Origin: Spirochaetota bacterium
GTDB taxonomy: Bacteria > Spirochaetota > UBA4802 > UBA5550
Reading direction: 5' to 3'
Length of the DNA: 64,000 bases
NCBI GenBank assembly: GCA_017999915.1
Contig: JAGNKX010000005.1
Coordinates: forward strand, 186,001-250,000
How positions within the stretch are numbered: the first letter of the stretch is position 1; each line of letters starts with the position of its first letter. A program made the position numbers and the translations under genes. The notes under the pieces were generated by a model. The model saw only the letters and a list, made by a program, of their open reading frames with translations. It made no database searches and was not told where the DNA came from. Positions 1 through 8,575 of the stretch are shown piece after piece.

Positions 1-722
1 TCTTCATCGCCGGCGGCCCGGTCCTCCAGATCGTCGACGGCAGGAACCGGCCCCACGTGGTCAACGACAACGACGAAAGCATCCTGTACGACGGGCCGAT
101 GGTGGTGCTCATCGACAAGTTCAGCGCCAGCGCGTCGGAGATCCTCGCCGGCGCCATCAGGGACTATAACCGCGGGCTCATCGTGGGCCCCGACAGCACC
201 TTCGGCAAGGGGACCGTGCAGTCGTACAACGAGCTCCCCTTCAAGAAGGGAGCCATCAAGATCACCATATCGATCTTCTATCAGCCGGACGGCCTGTCGA
301 ACCAGCTCACCGGCATCGCGCCGGACATCCGGGTTCCGGACCTCTCCTCGATATGGGACATCGGCGAAAACAAGAACCGCTATCCCCTGAAGTGGAAAAA
401 GATCCCCGCGGCCGAGCACAAGAAATTCGGCCTGGTGACCCAGGGCGTGGTATCCCAGCTGAGCGGCAAATCGACGGCGCGGATCAACGAGAACGAGAAG
501 TACCGCAAGCTCATAGACAAGATCAGGAAATACAAGGAGCAGGTCAACAGCAAGACCATCAGCCTGAAGGAGGAGTCGACCCTCGAGAAGCAGAAGCAGA
601 AAGAGCTGGAGAAGACCTTCAACAAGGATAGCGGCAAAAAGCTGATCGACCTGGAGAACGACCTCTTCCTCGGCGAGGCCTTCAAGATAACCGGGGATTA
701 CATCGACATGGTTGGAAAATAA
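1..722 (+). CDS. prc: C-terminal processing (tail-specific) protease, S41 family, 3' part only
   Basis: The reading frame is open from base 3, so the gene starts before the window and only about the last 239 codons are seen. The fragment has the end of the S41 serine-lysine protease domain: FSASASEILAGA carries the nucleophilic serine region and STFGKGTVQ the general-base lysine, both as in E. coli Prc/Tsp. After about residue 110 comes the charged helical C-terminal tail typical of Prc (KWKKIPAAEHKKFG, then lysine/glutamate-rich coiled-coil-like sequence). This tail separates Prc from shorter CtpA enzymes. The family degrades or trims envelope proteins in the periplasm. PDZ domain and signal peptide lie outside the window. 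A perfect palindrome follows the stop codon. Confidence 0.9.
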   Translation, partial: FIAGGPVLQIVDGRNRPHVVNDNDESILYDGPMVVLIDKFSASASEILAGAIRDYNRGLIVGPDSTFGKGTVQSYNELPFKKGAIKITISIFYQPDGLSNQLTGIAPDIRVPDLSSIWDIGENKNRYPLKWKKIPAAEHKKFGLVTQGVVSQLSGKSTARINENEKYRKLIDKIRKYKEQVNSKTISLKEESTLEKQKQKELEKTFNKDSGKKLIDLENDLFLGEAFKITGDYIDMVGK

Positions 723-723
723 T

Positions 724-765
724 AAATCATGAAGGCGGGGTCACGTGACCCCGCCTTCATGATTT
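724..765. terminator. Perfect 42-bp palindrome, bidirectional terminator
   Basis: Bases 724-744 and 745-765 are exact reverse complements (arm AAATCATGAAGGCGGGGTCAC is 21 bases, given here by position). The outer AAAT/ATTT ends give a U-run on either strand and the core is GC-rich. It sits between two convergent genes, stopping at 722 (+) and 772 (-), so it can terminate both. Confidence 0.85.
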
Positions 766-771
766 ATACCC

Positions 772-1824
772 TCACGTCCTCCCGACATACTCCCGCACCT
801 TTTCAGCCGCGTCCGACGATGTCACCACCAGGGGATCGACGCCGTAGCGCATAAGGCGCACGCGCAGCGCCTCGATGTCCCTCATACGGGAGGGGCAGCA
901 GAGGTCCCTTATGAAGATGACCGTCTCGATGCCCTGGCCCTTCATCATCGAGTAAAACAGCGCGTTCCGCTCCTCCACGGTTCGCACCGATGGACAGCGG
1001 GGACGGTACGAGAAGGCGTCAAGGATCTCGCGGTACAGCTCAGCCGATTCGTAATTATAGGACATGTCGTACTGCCGCCTGCCGCCGCAGGCGTCATCCT
1101 CGACGAGAAGCAACCCCGCCTCCTCGATCCGGTCAAGGACCCCGTCGCCGCATCCAAAGGCGGCATAGACCAGGGCCGGCACCATGGCCCCGGCCCCGGG
1201 GCTCTCAGCGCGGTTCAGCCCGTCCAGGACCGCGGCGAGATACTCCGCCGTGACGGACGGGGGAAACACCATGACAGCGTCAAGGACGGACCCCAGGTCG
1301 CGGCAGGAGAGCAGATCCGGCTTTTCGCGGCGTGCCGACAGTATGCCCCGCACCATCCTCCGCACAGCGTTATAGCCCGCGGTGACCGCGGCGAGATTCC
1401 CGGGATCGATCGCTGAAAGGGCCGGCGCTCCCGCAGCCTCAAGGAGCTTCTCCAGGGAAGACTCCATGATGCGGCACGATTCCTCTCCCCAGCCGGGGGG
1501 GCAGGGGAACTCGTGGACCCGGATGCCCGCCTCGGGGAGATGGTCCCTGCCGGCGCAGCCGCGCGGCGCCACCAGGATATCGTACAATCCCCCGAGGGCC
1601 CCGATCTCCGCCGCTCCGGCCGCCGTGCAGTGCCCGGTCACCGGGGAGGGTATCCGGAGGGGGACCAGCCCCAGGGACGCGGTTATCTCCGGGGGAAACA
1701 TGTCGCAGGTGACGCCGGCGACGCGGGCGCCGCTCTCCTCGCGGAACCTGCCGATCACCATGGCAGGCTGATAGAGCATTTCCCTCAGGGGGTCGACGAG
1801 ATGTGAAAGCTTCGATTCCAGCAT
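772..1824 (-). CDS. 2-hydroxyacyl-CoA dehydratase family (D-component/HgdB-like) protein
   Basis: About 350 residues with the features of the iron-sulfur dehydratase subunits HgdB/FldC/BcrC: an N-terminal GVTCDMFPPEI segment, APRGCAGRD near residue 90, the EDDACGGRRQYD motif, and a C-terminal CCPSRMRDIEALR motif. Spaced cysteines in these segments are expected to bind a 4Fe-4S cluster. Family members dehydrate 2-hydroxyacyl-CoA or reduce aromatic-CoA after ATP-driven activation, but no activator ATPase or partner subunit lies nearby, so the substrate is unknown. The frame also opens at 1914, but that extra segment is made of repeat-like DNA and lacks a ribosome site; ATG 1824 has AAGG eight bases upstream. 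Confidence 0.75.
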   Translation of the reverse strand: MLESKLSHLVDPLREMLYQPAMVIGRFREESGARVAGVTCDMFPPEITASLGLVPLRIPSPVTGHCTAAGAAEIGALGGLYDILVAPRGCAGRDHLPEAGIRVHEFPCPPGWGEESCRIMESSLEKLLEAAGAPALSAIDPGNLAAVTAGYNAVRRMVRGILSARREKPDLLSCRDLGSVLDAVMVFPPSVTAEYLAAVLDGLNRAESPGAGAMVPALVYAAFGCGDGVLDRIEEAGLLLVEDDACGGRRQYDMSYNYESAELYREILDAFSYRPRCPSVRTVEERNALFYSMMKGQGIETVIFIRDLCCPSRMRDIEALRVRLMRYGVDPLVVTSSDAAEKVREYVGRT

Positions 1825-1825
1825 A

Positions 1826-1914
1826 GCTTCAGCCTTATCATCACGCCCTTCGACCGAGCCCAGAACAAGCCTGCCGAACTGTCGAGGCACGGTTGCCGAG
1901 CATAGTCGAGGCAT
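1826..1914. repeat. Dispersed repeat-like sequence (CCCTTCGAC type)
   Basis: The stretch contains CCCTTCGACCGAGCCC and a GTCGAGGCACGGTTGCCG segment. It resembles the complement of CTGAGCTTGTCGAAGGG at 27232-27248. Short intergenic repeats of this type are common in GC-rich bacterial genomes. It explains why the frame upstream of ATG 1824 is open but does not look like protein. Confidence 0.35.
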
Positions 1915-2072
1915 AATTTAAAAAAATGTTTGTATTTATGCAGATACCTCATTATTGTTGCTTTTTGCAAGAAGAAAACAGGCGCGCTGAAATATGCGCT
2001 CCCGCATCCCCGGCCCGCGCTGCCGGGGCCGGTCAGCGGCGCCGACAATCAACCATGACGTGGAGCTTTATT

Positions 2073-3068
2073 ATGCCAACTGCAAGATCAGCCCAGAAGA
2101 AAAAATCGACGGCAACCTATCTGTCCATCGTGCTGCCGGTCTACAACGAGCAGGACAACATCCGTCTCCAGTACGAGGAGATCATCAAGGCCCTGAAGCC
2201 GCTCAACGTCTCCTATGAAGTCATTTTCATCGATGACGGCAGCGCCGATTCTTCCCCGGAGATACTCCGCGACATCGCGAAAAACGACCGGAACATCAAG
2301 GTCGTCCTGTTCCGCCGCAATTTCGGCCAGACGGCGGCCATGTCGGCCGGCATCGATTACGCCTCGGGCGAGATCATCGTGTTCATGGATTCCGACCTCC
2401 AGAACGACCCGAAAGACATCGGCATGCTCTTCAGGAAGATCGAGGAGGGATACGACGTGGTAAGCGGCTGGCGGAAGAACAGGCAGGACAAGTTCCTGTC
2501 GCGGAAGCTCCCGTCGCGCATCGCCAACTGGCTCATCGCCAGGGTCACCGGCGTCAAGCTCCACGACCTGGGCTGCTCCCTCAAGGCGTACCGCAGCGAC
2601 CTGCTGAAGCAGGTCAACCTCTACGGCGAGATGCACCGCTTCATACCGGTGCACGCGTCCTGGATCGGCGCGAAGATCACGGAAGTCCCCGTCATGCACC
2701 ACGCGAGGAAGTACGGCAAATCGAAGTACGGCATCAAGCGCACCTTCAAGGTGATCCTGGACCTCATAACCGTCACCTTCATGGGCAAGTACTCGACCAA
2801 GCCGATCTACGTCTTCGGCGGCACGGGGTTCATCATGTTCGTCCTGAGCCTCCTCAGCGGGGCGGTGACCATCCTGATGAAGATCTTCCTCTACCAGCCC
2901 ATGAACAGGAACCCGCTCCTGATCCTCACGGTCATGCTCCTGCTCCTCTCCGTGCTGTTCATCCAGATCGGGATCCTCGCGGAGATCCTCATACGGATAT
3001 ACCACGAGTCCCAGAACAAGCAGCCCTACAACATCCTTGAGACGCACAACATCGTGAAGAAAAAATAA
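2073..3068 (+). CDS. Polyprenyl-phosphate glycosyltransferase, GT2 (DPM1/GtrB/ArnC type), membrane-anchored
   Basis: The N-terminal half is a GT-A fold: LSIVLPVYNEQDN nucleotide-binding start, VIFIDDGSADSS, then the metal-binding FMDSDLQNDP (DxD-like) and a QTAAMSAGID segment. The C-terminal part has two strongly hydrophobic segments (FGGTGFIMFVLSLLSG and LTVMLLLLSVLFIQIGIL), the layout of GtrB and ArnC, which move a sugar from a nucleotide donor to undecaprenyl phosphate on the inner face of the membrane. It would supply lipid-linked sugar for an envelope glycan or lipid A. Start chosen at 2073 because GGAG lies seven bases upstream; the longer frame from 1926 has no such site and a low-complexity leader. 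Confidence 0.88.
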   Translation: MPTARSAQKKKSTATYLSIVLPVYNEQDNIRLQYEEIIKALKPLNVSYEVIFIDDGSADSSPEILRDIAKNDRNIKVVLFRRNFGQTAAMSAGIDYASGEIIVFMDSDLQNDPKDIGMLFRKIEEGYDVVSGWRKNRQDKFLSRKLPSRIANWLIARVTGVKLHDLGCSLKAYRSDLLKQVNLYGEMHRFIPVHASWIGAKITEVPVMHHARKYGKSKYGIKRTFKVILDLITVTFMGKYSTKPIYVFGGTGFIMFVLSLLSGAVTILMKIFLYQPMNRNPLLILTVMLLLLSVLFIQIGILAEILIRIYHESQNKQPYNILETHNIVKKK

Positions 3069-3076
3069 CCCGGCGC

Positions 3077-3811
3077 CTACTGCTCCTTCTTGCCGCCGAA
3101 GAGGAATTTCATCGGGTTCCGCTTGATCTCGTTGGCCACCTCGTCCAGGGTCCGTGCGGTCTGGCGGATGCTGCCGATGATGTCGATGATGTCCTTCTGC
3201 GAGTTCTGCAGAATGTTGTTCAGGTTCGCGATGGTGCCGGCCAGGCTGCTGACGAGCTTGCGGATGTCGCCGCGGCTCTCCTGCGACACCTCGCGGTACA
3301 GGGTCACGATGCCGGTCACCTCGGTCAGGAGAGTGTTGACCTTGGCCATGATGTCCTCGATGCTGCCCGACTCGATCCCCTCGATGACATCCCCCTCGAG
3401 CAGGAAGGCCCCTTTCTTCTCCGGGTTACGCAGCTCCACCACGGGGTCGCCGATGACGTTCTGGTTTGTGATGATGGCGGCGCAGTCCTCGTACAGCTCA
3501 ATGTCCTTCTTGATGCGCAGGGTCGCGATGAAATGGAGGGCCGGCTTGAACAGGGGCTTCACGTCGACGACACGGCCCAGCTGGTAGCCCTTGATCTGGA
3601 CGGGCGTGCCCTTCTTGAGGGACGTGATGCTGTTCACCTTCACGTATACGTCCATGGTGGACGTCGACAGTGAATAGCCGAGCTTTATCAGGATGAAGAG
3701 CACGATGACGATCGCCGGTATGAGCACGAAGAGGCCCACCCGGTACTCGATCCGCCCGAGGCCCTGCCTCACCCTCGTGTATGCTTCCTTTCCCTTCAAT
3801 TGTAGTTTCAT
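3077..3811 (-). CDS. MCE-domain lipid-binding protein (MlaD-like)
   Basis: A 244-residue protein with one N-terminal membrane segment (VGLFVLIPAIVIVLFILI, about residues 25-42), then a single MCE/MlaD domain (VYVKVNSITSLKKGTPVQIKG ... NVIGDPVVELRN, about 54-130), then a helical tail with EDIMAKVNTLL and repeated leucine/isoleucine heptads. MlaD-type proteins form hexameric rings in the periplasm that pass lipids between inner and outer membrane. It is the last gene of a three-gene run (permease, ATPase-like, MCE), 11 bases after the ATPase-like gene, so the three should form one transporter. There is no MlaC or MlaA gene here. Confidence 0.9.
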   Translation of the reverse strand: MKLQLKGKEAYTRVRQGLGRIEYRVGLFVLIPAIVIVLFILIKLGYSLSTSTMDVYVKVNSITSLKKGTPVQIKGYQLGRVVDVKPLFKPALHFIATLRIKKDIELYEDCAAIITNQNVIGDPVVELRNPEKKGAFLLEGDVIEGIESGSIEDIMAKVNTLLTEVTGIVTLYREVSQESRGDIRKLVSSLAGTIANLNNILQNSQKDIIDIIGSIRQTARTLDEVANEIKRNPMKFLFGGKKEQ

Positions 3812-3822
3812 ACGCCCTCGCC

Positions 3823-4572
3823 TTAACGGATCTCCATGGGCCCTTCCATAGAGACGTCCCGGTACTGTACCAGATAGGGGTTATCCGATTCGAGGAATTC
3901 CCGGCGCGTCCCTGAGAAGACCATTCTTCCTTTATATAACATGCGGAATGTATCGGCAAAATCAAGAAATTTTTGCGGTTCATAGGTGACGAACACCACC
4001 GACTTTTCCGGGCTTGACACGCGATTTTTTAAAACGCCGAGGAAGGAGCGGATATTGAGGGGCGACAGGCCCGTGAAGGCGTGTTCGATGATCAGCAGCG
4101 AGGGATCATGGGCCACCGCCCTCCCGTAGGCGGTGCGGAAAATCTCCGACGCGGTGAGCGCCACCGGACGCGTCCCCCTGGCGTCGAGTATGTTCAGTTC
4201 CCTCATGAGGCGCTCGGTGATCCCCGAAATCTCCTCCGGGGAATAATCCGAGTAGTAATCGAGGCGCATGGCTATGTTCTGCTCCACGGTCATGTTCGAG
4301 ATGAGGCCATAATCGCCGTGAACATAGCCGATCTCGTTCTTGTAGCGCAGCTTCCCAAGGTAGTCGATGCCCTGTATCGTCGCGCCCCGGTACCGGATGT
4401 CGCCGCGGTAGATCTCCTCGATGTTCAGCATCAACTGCGTCAGCGTCCGCAGCCCCGACCGCTCCACGCCGAAAAAGACGATGTTCTCCCCCGCCCCTAT
4501 CGAGAAGGAGAGGTCCTCCACGGGATCGGCGGCGTCGCAGGTGACATTGATGAATTCCAGCAGGGGCTCCAT
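3823..4572 (-). CDS. MlaF-like ABC ATPase homologue with all catalytic motifs degenerate
   Basis: Overall it reads as a 249-residue MlaF-type ATP-binding subunit: the family frame is clear in IGYVHGDYGLISNMTVEQNI, in AYGRAVAHDPSLLII and in FADTFRMLYKGRMVFSGT. But every catalytic motif is changed. Walker A is GVERSGLRT (residues 35-43), without the invariant lysine. The Q-loop glutamine is glycine 86. The LSGGQ-type signature is LTASE (139-143). Walker B ends IIEH (161-164) instead of DE, and the switch histidine is tyrosine 197. It sits three bases after the MlaE-like permease and before the MCE gene. The reading frame is intact, so it is a conserved pseudo-ATPase rather than a decayed gene. 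It probably cannot hydrolyse ATP. Confidence 0.82.
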   Translation of the reverse strand: MEPLLEFINVTCDAADPVEDLSFSIGAGENIVFFGVERSGLRTLTQLMLNIEEIYRGDIRYRGATIQGIDYLGKLRYKNEIGYVHGDYGLISNMTVEQNIAMRLDYYSDYSPEEISGITERLMRELNILDARGTRPVALTASEIFRTAYGRAVAHDPSLLIIEHAFTGLSPLNIRSFLGVLKNRVSSPEKSVVFVTYEPQKFLDFADTFRMLYKGRMVFSGTRREFLESDNPYLVQYRDVSMEGPMEIR

Positions 4573-4575
4573 CGC

Positions 4576-5403
4576 CTACTCCATCCACGTGAAATAGAAA
4601 ACCACCGAGATGGCCGCATTCAGCAGGACGACGCAGAAAAGGGTGCGGCTCACGGCGCGGGACACGAAGATCGGGATCTCGAACTTGGACCGCGGCATCA
4701 GCCCGTAGTAGCAGCTGATCAGGGGAATGAGCAGGCCGAAGGCGAGGCTCTTGAGAATGGTGGCCACCAGGTCCTTCAGGGAAAAGGAGAGGACCAGGTT
4801 CTGGATGAACGTGTCCAGGGGGATGAATATCGTCGTGAGCGATATGATGTAGCCCCCCATGAACGCGACGATGTCAAAAAAGATGATGAGGGAAAAGATC
4901 GACAGTATGGACGCCGCGATCCGCGGTATGACGATGTAGAGGCGCGGGTCTATGCCCGAAATTTCCAGGGAAAGGATCTCCCTGCTCCACTGTTGCGTCG
5001 CGATCTCGGTGGCGATGGCCGTCCCCGACCGGCTTATCACGATGAGGGCCGTCACCAGGGGGCCCAGCTCGCGGGCGATGATGATGACCAGGAGGTTGCC
5101 GAAGTAGCCGTCGATGCCGTACTTCGGCAGGTTGGTCATGCCCTGGATGATGACCACGCCGCCCAGGAGCATGGCAATGACGATGATAAAGGGGAGCGCG
5201 TCGATGCCGGTGTACCTGGTCTGGTTCAGGATGATGCTGTTGAGCGCGCGAACGCGGATGAACCTGAGGGACTTGAAGGACTGGAAAATGGAATACACGT
5301 AGGCCCCGAAATCATGGACCCCGTCCCAGAAGCGCAGGACCCGCGCGCCCGTGGCGATCACCAGGGAGTGTTCCCGGATCGAGCTGTTCTGTTCGTCGGC
5401 CAT
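4576..5403 (-). CDS. MlaE-family ABC transporter permease
   Basis: Hydrophobic MlaE/YrbE-family permease with about five membrane segments. The family signatures are present: FIIVIAMLLGGVVIIQGM, the ARELGPLVTALIVISRSGTAIATEIAT block that forms the coupling region, and SREILSLEISGIDP. It should lie in the inner membrane and contact the ATPase-like subunit and the MCE ring. It is the first gene of the MCE operon; the ATPase-like gene follows after three bases. Start placed at 5403 (MADEQNSS), which has GGGAG ten bases upstream; an upstream ATG at 5442 would add 13 residues without a ribosome site. Confidence 0.9.
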   Translation of the reverse strand: MADEQNSSIREHSLVIATGARVLRFWDGVHDFGAYVYSIFQSFKSLRFIRVRALNSIILNQTRYTGIDALPFIIVIAMLLGGVVIIQGMTNLPKYGIDGYFGNLLVIIIARELGPLVTALIVISRSGTAIATEIATQQWSREILSLEISGIDPRLYIVIPRIAASILSIFSLIIFFDIVAFMGGYIISLTTIFIPLDTFIQNLVLSFSLKDLVATILKSLAFGLLIPLISCYYGLMPRSKFEIPIFVSRAVSRTLFCVVLLNAAISVVFYFTWME

Positions 5404-5525
5404 TATCGCACCGCTCCCGTTAATTTTTTCCGGCAGGGACATAGTATGGACGGGGACGATATTTTAATCAATAACAATTTGTGGCTGATGGCTCCTCGCG
5501 ATCAGGGAGCCATCTCGGTCATAAC

Positions 5526-5652
5526 ACCCTCACCCCCGGCCCCTCTCCCATTAAGAATTGAAAAAAGGAGAGGGTTAACGAAATATATGCTCTTTTCATC
5601 TCCCCTCTCCTTTTTTCAATTGTCATGAGAACGCGGGCCGGTGGGTGAGGGT
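5526..5652. repeat. Composite inverted-repeat element (MITE/REP-like), copy 1
   Basis: Outer arms ACCCTCACCC (5526-5535) and GGGTGAGGGT (5643-5652) are exact inverse repeats. An inner pair, AATTGAAAAAAGGAGAGGG (5556-5574) and its complement (5603-5621), can form a long hairpin. CCCGGCCCCTCTCCCA next to the left arm matches the element at 38028-38107 closely. It lies between the divergent MCE operon and the DUF362 gene. The rest of this 360-base gap shows no gene. Confidence 0.7.
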
Positions 5653-5764
5653 ACATACGCAGCACCCCTGCCTTAATACGAAAAACATTTTACAAATAGT
5701 TATTAGTTCTGTTAATGTGGAGCGGCAACAGGATATCACCATAACCGACGTAAAGGAGTATATA

Positions 5765-7420
5765 ATGGCGGAAATGAAAAGCTGTGTCGTAATTACCGAC
5801 GCCGAACCGATGGATTACACAAAAGACTACGTGGCCCTCCCCTCGGATTACGGCTCCGCCGCCTATTACGGCCGGAGCGACATCGCCGCCATAACCAAAA
5901 CCGTCCACGGCAGCCTTGACACCCTTGACAGGGAGACCGGGTTCACCAAGAAGCTCAAAGGCAAAAAGGCCCTGATCAAGCCGAACCTGGTGGGCACCTA
6001 TATTAAAATCGGGTTCCGCGAGAGGGAGTATCCGGAGAGCACCGACCCCAGGGTGATCGACGCGGTCGTGGATTATATCAGGAAGCACGCCGCCTCGGTG
6101 ACCATCGTGGAATCCTCGGGCCGCGGATTTCCCACCCGGGCCGCCTTCAAGATCACGGGAATAGACCGGATCGCGAAGCGCCACGGCGCCGAGCTCATGG
6201 CGCTGGAGGAGCAGCCGGTGGACCGCTACATCCTGCCGAAGGCGAAGGTGATGAAAGAGATCATCGTGCCCCGCATATTCAGCGAGGTGGCCCGCGGCGA
6301 GGCCTTCTATGTCTCGCTCCCCAAGATGAAGACGAACCTCTATACCGGCGTGACCCTGGGCTTCAAGAACGCCATGGGCACGATCCCCTACAACCTGCGG
6401 CAGCGCAACCACAACTATAATATAGAAGAAAAGCTGGTGGACATGCTCTGCCTTTTCAAGCCGGACCTCACCGTCATCGACGGCATCGTGGGGGCCGAGG
6501 GGAACTGCCCGGGCCCGGTCTTCCCGGTGAAAAGCAATGTCATCATCAGCGGCACCAACAGCGTCGAAGTGGACCGCGTCGCCACCGCCATGATGGGGAT
6601 CGACCCGTCATCGATAAAGCTGATGCAGTGCGCCGACGCCCGCGGCTTCGGCGATCGAAAAGTCAAGGTCATCGGCAGGCAGCGCAAGGTCCCCTTCAAG
6701 CAGGCCAATCCCTCGCTCCTGGACGATGATTTCCGCAGCCGCTTCCCCCTGGTCACCGTGCTGGTGGGCCACCGTATGAAGCACGCTCCCGTTCCCGGAA
6801 AGAATAAGAAAGCGGATGCCGCCTTCGCGCAGGAAATGGAGATGGCGTGCCGGGGCGGGTGCCTGGCAACGACCAAATTCGGCTTCGAGATGGTCTACCA
6901 TGAGGGCGTGGCGATGAAAAACCCCCTCACGGTGATCATCGGCGAGGGCGCCCTGGTGAACGGGAACGCCCTGTATTACGACAGGGACGGGAAGCCCTAT
7001 ACCCCGGAAGATATCGCCGCGCTTCCCGGCAAGATACTGGCGGTGGGCTCCTGCTCGGGGGCAGTCGCCGACATCGCCGACGCGCACTGCGACGGCTGCA
7101 TGCCTTTCCCCAACACGCCGCACATACTCATCCACAAGCTGACGGGGTCGCGGTGCCGCATCATGGGGCCGGCCAACCGCCAGCTCTTCACGATAGCGGG
7201 GGGCCTCCTGGCGATGACGATGGCGCGCAAGAAGCTCATCCGCTCCGGCCAGCGGCTCGACTGCGAGCTCCCGCTGCGGGACGAACTGGAGGACACGCCC
7301 GGGCTGAGCGCGGCAGACAAAAAGGAGGATTTCGTGCCGTGGCCCTTCCCGCCCCTGAGCAATGAGGAAAAAAAGCAGCTCATCAAGTTCGAAAATTACA
7401 TGATGATGAAGGATTTTTGA
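5765..7420 (+). CDS. DUF362 domain-containing protein
   Basis: A 551-residue soluble protein. The N-terminal half matches DUF362: KGKKALIKPNLVGTY, VTIVESSGRGFPTRAAFKITGI, then FYVSLPKMKTNLYTGVTLGFKNAMGTIP, and SGTNSVEVDRVATAMMGID. The family is found mainly in anaerobes, often fused to ferredoxin domains, and its biochemistry is not settled. Here no ferredoxin motif is seen; instead there is a C-terminal extension with a GSCSGAVADIADAHCDGCMPFPN segment whose cysteines could bind metal. The frame is open from 5645 but ATG 5765 has an excellent AAAGGAG six bases upstream, so that start is used. It is transcribed alone; the gene after it is convergent. Confidence 0.8.
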   Translation: MAEMKSCVVITDAEPMDYTKDYVALPSDYGSAAYYGRSDIAAITKTVHGSLDTLDRETGFTKKLKGKKALIKPNLVGTYIKIGFREREYPESTDPRVIDAVVDYIRKHAASVTIVESSGRGFPTRAAFKITGIDRIAKRHGAELMALEEQPVDRYILPKAKVMKEIIVPRIFSEVARGEAFYVSLPKMKTNLYTGVTLGFKNAMGTIPYNLRQRNHNYNIEEKLVDMLCLFKPDLTVIDGIVGAEGNCPGPVFPVKSNVIISGTNSVEVDRVATAMMGIDPSSIKLMQCADARGFGDRKVKVIGRQRKVPFKQANPSLLDDDFRSRFPLVTVLVGHRMKHAPVPGKNKKADAAFAQEMEMACRGGCLATTKFGFEMVYHEGVAMKNPLTVIIGEGALVNGNALYYDRDGKPYTPEDIAALPGKILAVGSCSGAVADIADAHCDGCMPFPNTPHILIHKLTGSRCRIMGPANRQLFTIAGGLLAMTMARKKLIRSGQRLDCELPLRDELEDTPGLSAADKKEDFVPWPFPPLSNEEKKQLIKFENYMMMKDF

Positions 7421-7430
7421 TCTTTCGCCG

Positions 7431-8537
7431 TTATTGTTCCGCCCTTCCGCGGTCGGTTTCCGCCAGCAGGTAGATGAAGCGCTCCAAAACCTGGATGACG
7501 ACGATATCCGGTTTGCAGCGGTTGATTATCGCTTCATCGGCCCTGTAATCCCACAGCGTATAGGTTTCCTTGAAATTGTATGAAATATAAGTGAAATAAT
7601 CGAAAAAGGAATCGTGAAGGATCAGAAGGGAGGGACCGCCGAGGCCGGTCCGGTAATGCCGTAATTCCATATACTGGTTATGGTAGGGATTGAATACCCG
7701 ATAATCCGAGGGAACCGTGTCACGGCGCGCTGGTTTTGCCGGCGTCAGCACATCGACGGTTTTTTCATAATAATCGAACAGGGTTATGATCTTGGCGATG
7801 TCGCCGCCGTTCGCCGATTTTTCATCGTATGCCATTCTCTTAACCGTAAAATCATCGAGCTCAAAGGGACGCACGGACGGGAAACGCTCGCGAATCGCCA
7901 TCATCAACTCGCGGTAACCCTTGTAGGCGCCGTAATAGTTCCAGTGGGTGTCGGCCTTCTGATACAGCCGGCGCCGCTTTTTTTCTTTTAGAACGGCCTG
8001 GCGGATATCGACGACCCGGATGCCCCCCGCTTCAGCGCAGATTCTCTTTAACTGCTCGACGCGCCTGCCGGAGGGATTCACCACCGTTACGTAATCGGGC
8101 AGATATTCGGGATAGATCGTCGACTTGTTGGGCGTGATCAACACGTAGAACGGGATATTCTTCGACTTCAGCAGCGACGACGCCTCCGAGAGATAGGCCC
8201 TGATCCTCTCCGTCTGCGCGCCGCTCAGGGGGGCCATGCCCCTGTGATCATCGATCTCGCACTCCGGGCCATGGAAACGCTCCGTTGTCATGACCGCTTC
8301 GGGTTTCAGGAAAAGCCATCCCTCTTTTCCGGGTACGACGTAGTTCACCGGCGACGCGTTGAAGATCGTTATTTTCATCAGGCTGTTCAGCTTCATCAGG
8401 TCTTTGCGGAACAGAAAGTTTTTCCGGAAATCCTTGAAATCGAGCCCTTTCTCAACCGGCATGAAGCCGACGGGGATGACCAGGCCGATACAGAAAACGG
8501 CGCACAATATGGTCTTGTATATCCTTGGTATGCTCAT
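7431..8537 (-). CDS. AlgX/AlgJ-type SGNH acetyltransferase-like protein
   Basis: An N-terminal membrane anchor (ILCAVFCIGLVIPVGFM) is followed by a periplasmic domain of the AlgJ/AlgX family: GKEGWLFL near residue 70, the ADTHWNYYGAY motif with the catalytic Asp-x-His (196-198), and LLILHDSFFDYF with the probable nucleophilic serine 310. These proteins transfer acetyl groups to exopolysaccharide or other envelope polymers, receiving them through an MBOAT membrane protein. The MBOAT gene lies immediately upstream on the same strand, a typical pair. The start is at 8537, with GGGGAG ten bases upstream; ATG 8564 is also possible. A much longer open frame reaches 8921 but only by reading through the MBOAT gene out of frame. 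Confidence 0.85.
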   Translation of the reverse strand: MSIPRIYKTILCAVFCIGLVIPVGFMPVEKGLDFKDFRKNFLFRKDLMKLNSLMKITIFNASPVNYVVPGKEGWLFLKPEAVMTTERFHGPECEIDDHRGMAPLSGAQTERIRAYLSEASSLLKSKNIPFYVLITPNKSTIYPEYLPDYVTVVNPSGRRVEQLKRICAEAGGIRVVDIRQAVLKEKKRRRLYQKADTHWNYYGAYKGYRELMMAIRERFPSVRPFELDDFTVKRMAYDEKSANGGDIAKIITLFDYYEKTVDVLTPAKPARRDTVPSDYRVFNPYHNQYMELRHYRTGLGGPSLLILHDSFFDYFTYISYNFKETYTLWDYRADEAIINRCKPDIVVIQVLERFIYLLAETDRGRAEQ

Positions 8538-8575
8538 TATGCCGGATCTCCCCTGGTCTTTCATACCGAACACCG

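Noticed and set aside
4081-5628. 515-residue open frame on the plus strand
   Set aside because: Antisense to the MlaE- and MlaF-like genes, low-complexity charged sequence, no ribosome site.
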